A stretch of 64,000 nt of DNA from DATNPX01 sp036702975 (lineage in GTDB: Bacteria; Cyanobacteriota; Vampirovibrionia; Obscuribacterales; Obscuribacteraceae). Made by a program: the position numbers and the translations under genes. Below the pieces are notes generated by a model. It made no database searches. It was given only the letters and a program-made list of their open reading frames with translations, and was not told the origin of the DNA. Of this stretch, positions 1 to 8,721 are shown piece after piece; the stretch's first letter is position 1; each line of letters begins with the position of its first letter. The stretch is from positions 290,144 through 354,143 of the forward strand of contig DATNPX010000006.1 of assembly GCA_036702975.1 (NCBI GenBank), given 5' to 3'.

Positions 1-1059
1 CTCTTGCTTTTGACCAGCGGTTAACTCCGTGCCTTCTTTAGCTCTGTGCGGCCCGACAGGCATAATATTAGTGGCACCATCGGATAGAAAAACGGGAGTG
101 CCAGCTAGCGATACCTTCATCATGCTTCGTGCAAAGTCGCATGCTGGGTGGTCCATTGCTTGGTGGAATGCGGTTATGCTGCACGACGCAGTGTAATCGT
201 AAGTGCCAAAGTGCGCACCGGTGCAACGATTCTCGGCTGCTGCAATTAGCGCTGGCAGGGCGATCTCGCCACGTTCATTGATGATCGATTGGGTAGTCTC
301 AACCATCAACTCCAACTTGAGTGTTCCGGGAGTTAGGTCGTTCTTATTTTCGATCAGCTTTAGAAGCTCGACGAATGTCGTGACTTGCTCCGGCACGGTC
401 ACTTTAGGCAATGTCACCACAAAATTGTTAGGGAGTGCACCACCAGTTTCGGCAAGTAGCGTCGTGATGAAAATGTCTAGGGTACGAACACTTCTTGCAC
501 GTAGTTCTTCAGTGAACGGCTTGACTCTGATTCCGATAAAAGGAGGCAGGGTCTTCTTACTCATTCCGAGGGCGATCTCTTTTGCCGTTCGCTCAGCGTC
601 TCCGTCCTCTTCAGCATCGGGGCGATTACCGTAACCATCTTCAAAATCGATGCGGAAGTCTTCAACTGCTTCCTTCTTCAATTTGTCCATTACACGAGTG
701 TAGACTGTGAATGCAAGTCTGGCTCCAGTCATACTTTCTTGAACAGATTTGGTTGCATCCAACAATTTAACCAGTTTGTTCACTGCCGCTTCATCGGTTG
801 GCAATTCCTCAAAGCCTGGCAACTGCAGCGCTCTTGCAAACACAGCAAAATTTGGAGCGTGCTCTTGCATCGACTTCACCGATAGCTCTCCAAGCTTGAC
901 TGTAGAATCATGCTTGAAAAGCTGAGCGCCACCATAAACGGTATGCACCGGCTGGCGCAAGTCGCTTTCACCCGGATAGTGCGTTGCGAATCTGTTGTTA
1001 GCCTCTGTCAATTTCTCGAAGAGCTCTTTGGTGGCATCTGCAGTGAGAGAGGTTTTCAT
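1..1059 (-). CDS. HpcH/HpaI aldolase / citrate-lyase-like protein (DUF6986-like), partial at the window edge
   Basis: The frame is open from the ATG at 1059 to the left edge (353 codons), so the C-terminus is missing. An AAAGGAG site lies 10 bases before the ATG. Seen: the segment FRIDFEDGYG (about residues 135-144) and a later LMVETTQSI (about 251-259) carry the acidic residues that bind metal in the CitE/HpcH TIM-barrel fold. Known: members of this fold make or break C-C bonds in acyl-CoA or oxo-acid substrates, and malate synthase is a distant relative. It is the last visible gene of the urate operon, after HIU hydrolase. Inference: it may use the glyoxylate that ureidoglycolate breakdown would give. 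The substrate cannot be read from the sequence. Plus-strand frames here are antisense shadows. Confidence 0.72.
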   Translation of the reverse strand, partial: MKTSLTADATKELFEKLTEANNRFATHYPGESDLRQPVHTVYGGAQLFKHDSTVKLGELSVKSMQEHAPNFAVFARALQLPGFEELPTDEAAVNKLVKLLDATKSVQESMTGARLAFTVYTRVMDKLKKEAVEDFRIDFEDGYGNRPDAEEDGDAERTAKEIALGMSKKTLPPFIGIRVKPFTEELRARSVRTLDIFITTLLAETGGALPNNFVVTLPKVTVPEQVTTFVELLKLIENKNDLTPGTLKLELMVETTQSIINERGEIALPALIAAAENRCTGAHFGTYDYTASCSITAFHQAMDHPACDFARSMMKVSLAGTPVFLSDGATNIMPVGPHRAKEGTELTAGQKQE

Positions 1060-1116
1060 CGCATGCAATCTCCTTTGCTATCAGGGAAGAGGTGGTTCAG
1101 GTGAGGGGAATACGGG

Positions 1117-1458
1117 CTAGCTTCCTCTGTAAGTAGAGTAGCCAAACGGACTGAGCAAGAGTGGCACATGATGGTGCTGGTCAGGATTGACGATCTCGAA
1201 CATTACCGTGACTGAGGGATAGAATCCATTCACGTTTATCGAGTGATAGTAGACGGCAGTGTCGAAAGTAATCCGGTAAATTCCGGCTGCGAGTTTGCCA
1301 TTTTTCGGCATGAGATTGGGTGCCCTGCCGTCGTTGTTGGTAACTGTTTTCGAAAGTTCTTGCCAATCGCTTTTGAATTGGAATGATAAAGTAACAGGTA
1401 CTCCGCTTGCCGGTAAACCGCGTGCAGTATCAAGAACGTGCGTTGTGATTCCACTCAT
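1117..1458 (-). CDS. hiuH: 5-hydroxyisourate hydrolase (transthyretin-like)
   Basis: A 113-residue protein that hydrolyses 5-hydroxyisourate, the product of urate oxidase, to OHCU. Seen: the N-terminal MSGITTHVLD with the conserved histidine, a central Arg/His region, and the C-terminal YSTYRGS, which is the signature tail of bacterial HIU hydrolases (tetrapeptide YRGS). Length fits the family (110-120 residues). The frame can be read 46 codons further upstream, but that part lies inside uraD; the ATG at 1458 overlaps the uraD stop in an ATGA, a standard coupled start. It sits between uraD and the aldolase-like gene, so substrate flow and gene order agree. Acts in the cytoplasm as a tetramer in known relatives. 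Confidence 0.95.
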   Translation of the reverse strand: MSGITTHVLDTARGLPASGVPVTLSFQFKSDWQELSKTVTNNDGRAPNLMPKNGKLAAGIYRITFDTAVYYHSINVNGFYPSVTVMFEIVNPDQHHHVPLLLSPFGYSTYRGS

Positions 1459-1973
1459 GGCGTTATTTTTCCCAATCTCAAGTTGGTGATCTTTTTCTGC
1501 TCGCCGCATGCAATATCGAACTCGGTTGCTGCATTGTTTGGCAAGCGCTGTTGCAGAATGGAGAGCATCTCCTGAGCAGACTTGCCAGTTGCGCAAACGA
1601 TAAATATATAGCCGAATTTCCTTTCGTATTCAACATTTCCATGAGCCAATCCATGCAATGTCTCTTCGTTTGCAGTTGCTGTTCCTGCTTGTTCATTCGA
1701 TGCCCAATCGGCAGTCGCATTGAATTTTTTACGCAGTGAATCGATATCGCCAATCTTGGGATGAATCTTAAAGGCGTTCAGCCAATCGTGTTTGGTCAAC
1801 AGCTTCCAAGATTCATCGGCTTTCCGATAGAGATCGCAGATGTCAGCAAAGGGCATTTGGGCGATCATCTCGTCACACCAGATCGCAGAGCCCGAGCAGT
1901 GAAAAAATGCTTCGCGCGCTTTTGCTTCATCCAGAGAGTTGATGTAATCGATGTTTGCGGTTTGGGTGGTCAC
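1455..1973 (-). CDS. uraD: OHCU decarboxylase
   Basis: 2-oxo-4-hydroxy-4-carboxy-5-ureidoimidazoline decarboxylase, 172 residues, giving S-allantoin. Seen: the family motif HPKIGD (about residues 71-76, with the catalytic histidine) and the C-terminal block EYERKFGYIFIVCATGKSA, which is highly conserved in UraD and plant/animal homologues. Length is normal for a stand-alone enzyme; in some bacteria it is fused to HIU hydrolase, here the two genes overlap by four bases instead. The gene begins 17 bases after the allantoicase stop, so transcription as one operon is very likely. Confidence 0.95.
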   Translation of the reverse strand: MTTQTANIDYINSLDEAKAREAFFHCSGSAIWCDEMIAQMPFADICDLYRKADESWKLLTKHDWLNAFKIHPKIGDIDSLRKKFNATADWASNEQAGTATANEETLHGLAHGNVEYERKFGYIFIVCATGKSAQEMLSILQQRLPNNAATEFDIACGEQKKITNLRLGKITP

Positions 1974-1990
1974 GGGTATCGGAGTCCTAA

Positions 1991-3013
1991 TTACTTGCTT
2001 ACTGTCCCGTTTATCCTGAGCCGGCTTATGCCGCCATCAGGTTTGATGCTGATTTTAACGTGCGAAAATGGACCTTTAGCTTTAAGGTCTTTTTCTTTGA
2101 AAAAGTGTCGGTGGTCGGCCTGCAGCTTGGTTTGCGGCAGGATTTCAGTCCAAGTGAATTCGGCGTGATTGAGAGTGTCTATCTGCTTTCCTGGAGCATG
2201 GCAACCTTCAACCCAGCAGCTATCTGGGTAGTTGCCTTTGTAGTGGTTTGTGTCCACTTCAATCTCTTTCAACTGTCCCGGATGACCGAGTTGCACGATT
2301 GCCCAATCATGTCCAGGATCACGTCTGCGTCGTGTCTCCCATCCGTCTCCCATGTTGACACCACGGCCGGGCATGATCATGTTGTTTTTATTTCCGAAAA
2401 ACATGTCGTTTGCTGCTACCACTAACCCACCGTTTTCTATTGCCGCAAGGTCCACTACCTCTTCCGCTTTCTTGGCGTTCCAGTTCGGTTTTGACTCACC
2501 ATAAACCTTTAAGCGGGCGACACCACCATCCGGAAAGATGTTCAACCTGATGTGTGTCCAACGTGCTTCGCTAACGACAGCGAAGATGTTTTGTGAACCT
2601 TGTTTTAACGCCACTTTTGGCAGTATTTCGACCCAGTTTTTCCCCTCAAGTGCAGCTTCTGAGATTTCATGACCATCGTAGTCCAATGCGTCGATTGACG
2701 CATATGGTGGGTGGTTTCCGAGGAAATGATTCGTGTCGATATCAACACCTCTAATCAAGCCAGGTATACCGAGCTTGATGACGCACCAATCATAACCAGG
2801 GACACGTTTGCGGCGTGATTCCCAGCCATCCATCCATTTGCCACGGTCTGTGTATTTATCCGCAATGAAGACTCCGCGCCCAGGTTTCAAGAGGTTCTCT
2901 TTCTCGGCGAAAAAATCGTCGGTGCAATAAAGCGCTCTGCCGCCAACTTTCTCGGCGGCAAGGTCTACGAGACCAGTGAACGCTGCAGCGTCAAAATTGA
3001 ATCCTCTTTCCAT
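1991..3013 (-). CDS. alc: allantoicase
   Basis: Allantoate amidinohydrolase, 340 residues: allantoate to ureidoglycolate plus urea. Seen: two homologous halves typical of allantoicase, each with a GRG...DGWE-(S/T)-RR-R-PG-DW block (about residues 46-80 and 213-245) and a D-T-N-H-(F/Y)-x-GN block. Its ATG lies directly after the allantoinase stop (TAA then ATG) and the ribosome site AGGAG lies in the last allantoinase codons, so the two are translationally coupled. The urea released would feed the urease encoded a few kilobases away. No ureidoglycolate lyase is visible in the window; it could lie off the left edge. Confidence 0.95.
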   Translation of the reverse strand: MERGFNFDAAAFTGLVDLAAEKVGGRALYCTDDFFAEKENLLKPGRGVFIADKYTDRGKWMDGWESRRKRVPGYDWCVIKLGIPGLIRGVDIDTNHFLGNHPPYASIDALDYDGHEISEAALEGKNWVEILPKVALKQGSQNIFAVVSEARWTHIRLNIFPDGGVARLKVYGESKPNWNAKKAEEVVDLAAIENGGLVVAANDMFFGNKNNMIMPGRGVNMGDGWETRRRRDPGHDWAIVQLGHPGQLKEIEVDTNHYKGNYPDSCWVEGCHAPGKQIDTLNHAEFTWTEILPQTKLQADHRHFFKEKDLKAKGPFSHVKISIKPDGGISRLRINGTVSK

Positions 3014-4384
3014 TTATCTCCTCGTCTCTGAGTGACTAGTTACGATCTCTTGTCCGTATGCGGATGTAAGAATTTTCCCGTTTTCGAATACTTTCTTTCC
3101 ACGCAAGTAGGTCCTTTTGATGACACCAAGGAGGGTGCGGCCGTCGTATGGTGTCACTTTGTGTTTGTGAAAGATGCTCGCCTGCTGAATCATCATCTGC
3201 TCTTCAGGATTCCAAACTACGATATCCGCATCAAATCCTGGCTGTAAGCTTCCTTTGCGGTCAGCTACCCGAATGAATTCTGCAGTTTTTGCTGACATCC
3301 AGTTGGCGACATCACTTATGCTGTAACCTCTCTTTTTAGCTTCTGTCCAAATTGTCGAAAGCCCAAATTGCAGCGACGAGATTCCGCCCCAAGCTTTTTT
3401 CAAATCTCCCTCGTCGAGGAACTTGAGGTGTGGAGTGCACGGTGAGTGATCGGACACAACGAAATCGATGGTGCCTTCCTTCACTGCTTGCCAGAGTTGT
3501 TCTCGGTTTTCTGCTTCACGTATAGGCGGCGCACATTTGAAGCGTGGGTCGCCGTCAGCTATCTCCTCCGCCGCGAAGGTCAAATAGTGAGGGCATGTTT
3601 CGGCAGTGAAAGGCAATCCCTCAGACTTGGCCTGCCTTACGAGAGGAATTGCTTCAGCTGATGATAGATGCACAATATGCACTGGGCACCTAAATTCACG
3701 GCAAAGGTCGACCATGAGCCGTATCGCTTCGTTCTCCCAACGCCTGGGGCGCGATTCAAGAAACGCCTTATAGGAGTTTGCTGGTTCTATCCAGTCACAT
3801 GTCTCTCCACACTCCAGCTCTGCGTGTACCAGCAGCGGGATGTTTCGCCGTGCCAAAATCGGCATCGCCAGCCTGAGGTCTGCTTCTGTTACGTTGGGAA
3901 AGTCGTCAATTCCGGAGTGGATTAAAAAGCATTTGAAACCGCGCACTCCGGCATCGATCATTACCTCCAACGCACCCGCGTTGCCGGGCACGACTCCACC
4001 CCAAAATGCGGTGTCTACATATAGCTGCCCCTTCGTCGATGCTAGTTTTGTTGTGAACGCGGCAGGGGTGGTGGTTACAGGATCTGAGTTGAGCGGCATG
4101 TCAGTAATCGTCGTAATGCCACCAGCAGCGGCTGCCTTGGTCGCTGTTTCGAAACCTTCCCATTCTGTGCGGCCCGGCTCGTTCACGTGCACATGGCAAT
4201 CTACCAACCCTGGCATGATTACCAGATCTCCGAGGTTCTCTGCATGTTTAGCTTGAACATTTTCGGAAACCGAAACAATCTTGCCCTCTTTCACTTGCAC
4301 AGTCGCTGGAACTAGCCCCTTTTGCGTTAGCACGCGATTGCTGTGCAAAGCAAAATCGCCGGTACCGGAGCCTCCAGTTTGCAT
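3014..4384 (-). CDS. allB: allantoinase
   Basis: Metal-dependent cyclic amidohydrolase that opens allantoin to allantoate, 456 residues. Seen: GLVDCHVHVNEPG (metal ligands His64 and His66), the carboxylated-lysine region RGFKCFLIHSG (Lys151), VHAELE and HIVHLSSAEAI with further metal histidines, and SDHSPC with the catalytic aspartate. This set separates allantoinase from dihydroorotase and hydantoinase, and the neighbours agree. A GAGGAG site lies 9 bases before the ATG at 4384. It is the first gene of the minus-strand operon and faces urate oxidase across a 191-base divergent promoter region. Confidence 0.95.
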   Translation of the reverse strand: MQTGGSGTGDFALHSNRVLTQKGLVPATVQVKEGKIVSVSENVQAKHAENLGDLVIMPGLVDCHVHVNEPGRTEWEGFETATKAAAAGGITTITDMPLNSDPVTTTPAAFTTKLASTKGQLYVDTAFWGGVVPGNAGALEVMIDAGVRGFKCFLIHSGIDDFPNVTEADLRLAMPILARRNIPLLVHAELECGETCDWIEPANSYKAFLESRPRRWENEAIRLMVDLCREFRCPVHIVHLSSAEAIPLVRQAKSEGLPFTAETCPHYLTFAAEEIADGDPRFKCAPPIREAENREQLWQAVKEGTIDFVVSDHSPCTPHLKFLDEGDLKKAWGGISSLQFGLSTIWTEAKKRGYSISDVANWMSAKTAEFIRVADRKGSLQPGFDADIVVWNPEEQMMIQQASIFHKHKVTPYDGRTLLGVIKRTYLRGKKVFENGKILTSAYGQEIVTSHSETRR

Positions 4385-4575
4385 AGTTCGAAACTCCTCA
4401 GTCAGGCGGTGCGGTCTGCTCTCGAACGGTCCAAATTAGACCTGCCGATACCAGCGCGAAACATGGTTATCTTCGCATATACTTTTATGTCAATTGCGCC
4501 GACGACCTTGTTGACTTCTTCTCATTAAGGCGGCTTAAGCGCTTGAAAATAGTCTTTCAAGTTAGGAGAGCTATC
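4385..4575. promoter_or_regulatory. divergent promoter region between allB and urate oxidase, with an inverted repeat
   Basis: This 191-base gap must hold both promoters. Just before the uricase ribosome site there is a perfect 7-bp inverted repeat, CTTGAAA-6-TTTCAAG (4542-4561), overlapping the palindrome AAGCGCTT (4537-4544). The uricase ribosome site AGGAG starts three bases later (4564). The repeat could be an operator for a purine-responsive regulator or a 5'-UTR hairpin that affects ribosome access. No regulator gene is present nearby. No clear -35/-10 pair was recognised. Confidence 0.5.
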
Positions 4576-5472
4576 ATGACTTCCTCTGATACTAAGGCGG
4601 TATGTGTGCCTGAAAAGAAGCGAGCCGGTGTCATCCTCCGGCACTCTTACGGAAAATCGAAGGTTCGGTTGACTAAGGTCTCGAGGCATGCGGATAGGCA
4701 TGATTTGAAGGAGCTATGTGTAGACATTAGCCTGGAAGGTGATTTTGCCGAGACCTATACAACCGGTGAAAACACAAGGATTGTGGCGACTGATTCGATG
4801 AAAAATACAGTGTATGTTTTGGCAGCAGAGCATCCTGTTCTATCGATTGAGTCTTTTGCCATCGATCTCGCTAAGCACTTTTTAAACACTTATACACATG
4901 TTGAGAAGGCAACTGTCGACATCGCGGAAGAGCTATGGCAGCGAATTGTCGTCAACGGTAAAGCCCATCCGCATGCTTTCGTCGGTGCTGGAGCTGAAAA
5001 ACGAACTGTGAGTGTTGAGCACTCTAGAACTGCCACAGTCGTGCATTCTGGTATCGCAGACCTTCGCGTAGTGAAAACGACCGATTCGGCATTTGTTGGG
5101 TTCATTCGTGATAAATACACCACTTTGCCCGAAGTGAAAGACAGAATGTTTGGTACCAGCATATCCGGCACATGGCTCTATAAACCATCAGCTTCTGACT
5201 ATAATCGCGATTACACAACCGTGCGCGATACCATACTGGAAGTCTTCGCGACCCACATGAGTCTGTCAGTTCAACAGACCTTACATGAGATCGGTCAAGA
5301 AGTGCTTGCCCGCTGCAGCGATATCATCGAGATTTCGTTAGTGATGCCGAACGAGCACAGAATTCCGTTTATTTTGCACCAGTTCGGTCTAGAAAACCGG
5401 AACGAAATAAGCGTCACTACTGATGAACCGCACGGACTTATCAAGGCAACGATCGCTCGTTGTTCTGAATAG
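4576..5472 (+). CDS. urate oxidase (uricase)
   Basis: Cofactor-free urate oxidase, 298 residues, converts urate and O2 to 5-hydroxyisourate and H2O2. Seen: an N-terminal RHSYGKSKVRLTKV (lysine of the catalytic pair), the D-S-M-K-N-T-V-Y segment with the conserved threonine region, and LRVVKTTDSAFVGFIRDKYTTLPE, a close match to the uricase signature. Two tandem T-fold halves fit the length. The frame extends upstream to a TTG, but the ATG at 4576 has AGGAG spaced 7 bases before it and is preferred. Divergent from the allantoin operon, it supplies that operon's substrate. Peroxide is a by-product; no catalase is seen here. Confidence 0.95.
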   Translation: MTSSDTKAVCVPEKKRAGVILRHSYGKSKVRLTKVSRHADRHDLKELCVDISLEGDFAETYTTGENTRIVATDSMKNTVYVLAAEHPVLSIESFAIDLAKHFLNTYTHVEKATVDIAEELWQRIVVNGKAHPHAFVGAGAEKRTVSVEHSRTATVVHSGIADLRVVKTTDSAFVGFIRDKYTTLPEVKDRMFGTSISGTWLYKPSASDYNRDYTTVRDTILEVFATHMSLSVQQTLHEIGQEVLARCSDIIEISLVMPNEHRIPFILHQFGLENRNEISVTTDEPHGLIKATIARCSE

Positions 5473-5485
5473 TTAGGCGGCTCAG

Positions 5486-6478
5486 ATGTCGCCTGCGGGG
5501 AAATTGGTATCTCCATACTTGGCTCTGTTCGCGACTGTCGCTATCGTGATCTGCGGACAATCTCCACACATTGTCCAAGCCGATACTAATCATGGTAGTT
5601 CAGCTAGGAAAAGTGATGGAGTAAGCAGGAAAGCAGGCACGGCGAATGCGGTAACACTGGATTTTCCGAAGAAGACTTCGCTCGGAAAATTGTGGTCTTG
5701 CTCAAAAGATTGGCATGCACTTGGTGATTGTCCAGATCGTTTTGGTGGTGAGACGAAGCTATACACCTTGATTGGCGACGCAAAAGGGCAGCTTACTTTA
5801 CCCCGCAACACTATTTTGCGGTATAAGCCATCGCCCGAAGTTATGGCAAATCTGGACTTAGCCAAAGCGATGCCACAGACGATGGTGCAGTTCTTAGATT
5901 TGTCAGGTATGGAGTTCGACAAAACGGCCGCTGACATATTTATGTATTTCCCCCATGTTCGTCGAATTGACTTGAGTAATGCAGAATTCGACGACGAACT
6001 CTTCTCGAGAATGCAATTTCCACAAACTGTGGAATCTATCAACCTCGACGAAATTGCAATGAGTGGAGCAACGTTGAAAAATCTCGCCAAACTGCGCCGG
6101 TTGAAAAACCTTGAGTTGGCGAAAGCCTACCTGCAATCGATTGGGTTTGCGCAGCTTGCGTGCATCACAAATTTGACTAGACTAGATATTTCAAAAACAC
6201 GGGTGACTGACGAACAACTTGCGTTCATCCTCTTGAAAATGCCCAAGCTAGAGATGTTGGGTCTGAAGACCTGCACCAAATTAACGCCTGCATGCATCAA
6301 TGCAATTGTATCCAGTCCGAATCTCTGGATGGTTGATGTTGTTGATACAGCGATAACTCCCAAAATGATCGCTGACGCTCAGAACCCTCGTCACAAAATC
6401 AGAATGATAAATGGTGGCGTCTCTGATCGTGAGTTTACAGTGCGCGAAGCTGAGAAGATTTTCCATCCGCTAAAGTAA
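5486..6478 (+). CDS. secreted leucine-rich-repeat-like protein
   Basis: Predicted 330-residue exported protein of unknown role. Seen: a signal peptide with a hydrophobic stretch YLALFATVAIVICG near residues 10-23, followed by a polar linker, then from about residue 130 irregular leucine-rich repeats of about 24 residues (for example FLDLSGMEFD, RIDLSNAEFD, NLELAKAYLQ, RLDISKTRVTD, MLGLKTC). The spacing resembles RNI-like or LRR proteins that make a curved solenoid. It starts 13 bases after the uricase stop on the same strand, so it could be co-transcribed, but no link to purine use is visible. It converges with ureE, which ends 2 bases beyond its stop. Confidence 0.75.
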   Translation: MSPAGKLVSPYLALFATVAIVICGQSPHIVQADTNHGSSARKSDGVSRKAGTANAVTLDFPKKTSLGKLWSCSKDWHALGDCPDRFGGETKLYTLIGDAKGQLTLPRNTILRYKPSPEVMANLDLAKAMPQTMVQFLDLSGMEFDKTAADIFMYFPHVRRIDLSNAEFDDELFSRMQFPQTVESINLDEIAMSGATLKNLAKLRRLKNLELAKAYLQSIGFAQLACITNLTRLDISKTRVTDEQLAFILLKMPKLEMLGLKTCTKLTPACINAIVSSPNLWMVDVVDTAITPKMIADAQNPRHKIRMINGGVSDREFTVREAEKIFHPLK

Positions 6479-6480
6479 TG

Positions 6481-6957
6481 TTAGTCGTGAGAGGCACCTT
6501 TGAGATTCGGATGATATGGACGAGTACTCCTCTCAAACTGAATCTTGCGAAACTCGAGCCATTTCACCAAGGGTTCGTCAACCTCAATAATCAAAGCGCC
6601 ATCGTCTTCCAGTTGCAGGGAGCGATGCCAATTGCCTAAATGGTGCGCTATTACGCACATTTGCAGCTTGTTGTCGGGATATATAACAAGCACATCTTCC
6701 GGTGCCGCCACCACTTTGACCGTTCTTTTTTCTGTGTTATGCAGTAGCATCCCGTCATTTAGTACTGTGCCTCTCGGCAGTGCAAGCGCAATCTCTTTGC
6801 CTTTGTCGGTAAAACAACGACGGCGTGGACGGCTGCGTTGCTCCCAAGTCAGAGAGACTGTTTCAATCGGTCCCAGTGCACCTCCCGGTTCTGGAAGGCT
6901 GTCGATCAGAAGATCGACGAGTACGCTCTTTGGTTGAGATGTGGTGTCGGCGCTCAT
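6481..6957 (-). CDS. ureE: urease accessory protein UreE (nickel chaperone)
   Basis: Metallochaperone that passes nickel to the UreG/UreD/UreF complex, 158 residues from the ATG at 6957. Seen: the N-terminal UreE domain with LTWEQRSRPRRRCFTDKG and LALPRGTVL, and the C-terminal ferredoxin-like domain with VIAHHLGNWH, which matches the conserved nickel-binding histidine region. No long histidine-rich tail is present, unlike the Klebsiella protein; it ends in a short GASHD. The frame is open 61 codons further upstream into ureC; GGAG seven to eight bases before 6957 decides the start. Last gene of the minus-strand urease operon. Confidence 0.93.
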   Translation of the reverse strand: MSADTTSQPKSVLVDLLIDSLPEPGGALGPIETVSLTWEQRSRPRRRCFTDKGKEIALALPRGTVLNDGMLLHNTEKRTVKVVAAPEDVLVIYPDNKLQMCVIAHHLGNWHRSLQLEDDGALIIEVDEPLVKWLEFRKIQFERSTRPYHPNLKGASHD

Positions 6958-6983
6958 GGTTGTCTCCGCATTTATTGATGTTT

Positions 6984-8702
6984 CTAAAATAGGAAGTAGC
7001 GTTGCGCCATTGGGAGAATTTTCGCCGGTTCGCATGTAAGCAGCTCGCCATCGGCTGTTACTTGATATGTCTCCGAGTTGACTTCGATTTTGGGAGTCGC
7101 CGAGTTTAGCTTGAGGTCTCGTTTGCCGATCTTTCTGCAATTTTTTACGGCTACTATTTTGGTCGAGAGTCCGATCTTCTCTGGCACATTGTTTGCCAAA
7201 CCGGCTTGGGACATAAACAGCAGGTTGGCGTGATGCAGGGCTTTTCCATAGCCACCAAACATACGGCGCGGATAAACAGGCTGTGGTGTTGGAATAGATG
7301 CATTTGGATCGCCCATCTGCGCGAAAGCAATCATGCCGCCTTTGATGATCATTTCAGGTTTGACACCAAAAAACTCAGGTTTCCAGAGCACAATGTCCGC
7401 CCACTTACCGACTTCGATTGAGCCTATCTCATGCGCTATTCCGTGCGAGATTGCCGGATTGATTGTGTATTTAGCGACATAGCGTTTCGCACGGAAGTTG
7501 TCGTTGCCTTGGGCATCTTCCGGCAGCGGTCCTCGTTGTCTTTTCATTTTGTCGGCAGTCTGCCATGTGCGAATTATGACCTCACCGACGCGTCCCATGG
7601 CTTGTGAATCAGACGAGAGCATAGAGATTGCCCCGATGTCGTGCAAGATATCTTCTGCTGCCATCGTTTGCGCTCTGATACGAGATTCGGCGAATGCCAC
7701 ATCTTCAGGAATCTTCGGATTGAGATGGTGGCATACCATGAGCATGTCGAGGTGCTCGGCGAGCGTGTTAACGGTGTAAGGCTTGGTGGGATTCGTTGAG
7801 CTTGGCAGTATGTTCGGGTAACTGGCTATTTTAATGATGTCGGGGGCGTGACCGCCGCCAGCACCCTCAGTGTGGAATGTATGAAGTGTGCGTCCATTGA
7901 TCGCTTTCAACGTATCTTCGAGAAAACCTGCTTCATTGATCGTGTCAGTATGAATTGCAGTTTGAATATCATATTCATCGCTCACGGCAAGACAGGCGTC
8001 AATAGCTGCAGGAGTAGTGCCCCAATCTTCATGAAGTTTCAAGCCACAGGCGCCGGCCTCGACCTGTTCTCTCAGCGCACCATGTTCGCTGTTGTTGCCC
8101 TTGCCGAAAAATCCGAGATTTGTTGAGAGTCCTTCAGCCGCTTGATACATGCGATGGATGTTCCATGCGCCGGGAGTACAGGTGGTTGCATTTGTTCCGG
8201 TTGCTGGTCCGGTGCCGCCGCCTAGAAGGGTAGTCACGCCGGAAGCGATGGCAAAATCACAAAGCTGTGGACATATAAAATGAATGTGAGTGTCGATGCC
8301 GCCAGCGGTAACAATCGCATGCTCGCCTGCGATGACCTCAGTTGATGCACCGATATGCATTCCTTCCGTGACGCCGTCTTGTGTCTTTGGATTGCCTGCT
8401 TTGCCAATACTGGCTATACGACCGTCTCGAATGCCAATGTCCGCTTTGATTACGCCCCACCAATCCAAAATGGTGGCATTTGTAATTAGCACGTCCAGTG
8501 CCCCGCTGGCTCTAGTTGCACGAGGATCTTGGCCGCAACCGTCACGTATTACCTTGCCACCGCCGAATGTGACTTCTTCGCCATATGTGGTGTAGTCCTT
8601 TTCAATTTCAATAAAGAGTTCGGTATCGGCTAATCTTACTTTGTCCCCGACGGTCGGACCATAGAGAGCAGCGTATTCGCTTCGCGGTATTTTGTTACTC
8701 AT
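6984..8702 (-). CDS. ureC: urease subunit alpha
   Basis: Catalytic subunit of urease (urea to ammonia and carbamate), 572 residues. Seen: all active-site residues: GIDTHIHFICPQ (His139, His141), carbamylated Lys222 in GLKLHEDWG with His224, His251 in AIHTDTINEAGF, His277 in HTFHTEGAGGGHAPD, the mobile-flap Cys324/His325 in MVCHHLNP and Asp365 in SSDSQAMGR. These are offset by +5 from Klebsiella numbering. The start is the ATG at 8702 (MSNKIPRSEYAALYGPTVGD); the longer frame runs into ureF and lacks family similarity. Needs UreDEFG for nickel insertion, all encoded here. Confidence 0.97.
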   Translation of the reverse strand: MSNKIPRSEYAALYGPTVGDKVRLADTELFIEIEKDYTTYGEEVTFGGGKVIRDGCGQDPRATRASGALDVLITNATILDWWGVIKADIGIRDGRIASIGKAGNPKTQDGVTEGMHIGASTEVIAGEHAIVTAGGIDTHIHFICPQLCDFAIASGVTTLLGGGTGPATGTNATTCTPGAWNIHRMYQAAEGLSTNLGFFGKGNNSEHGALREQVEAGACGLKLHEDWGTTPAAIDACLAVSDEYDIQTAIHTDTINEAGFLEDTLKAINGRTLHTFHTEGAGGGHAPDIIKIASYPNILPSSTNPTKPYTVNTLAEHLDMLMVCHHLNPKIPEDVAFAESRIRAQTMAAEDILHDIGAISMLSSDSQAMGRVGEVIIRTWQTADKMKRQRGPLPEDAQGNDNFRAKRYVAKYTINPAISHGIAHEIGSIEVGKWADIVLWKPEFFGVKPEMIIKGGMIAFAQMGDPNASIPTPQPVYPRRMFGGYGKALHHANLLFMSQAGLANNVPEKIGLSTKIVAVKNCRKIGKRDLKLNSATPKIEVNSETYQVTADGELLTCEPAKILPMAQRYFLF

Positions 8703-8721
8703 TGCTACCTCTGATTGCAGG

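Noticed and set aside
203..1104. Plus-strand frames of 143 and 64 residues
   Set aside because: They lie antisense to the aldolase-like gene, which has the family motifs and a ribosome site; composition is not protein-like.
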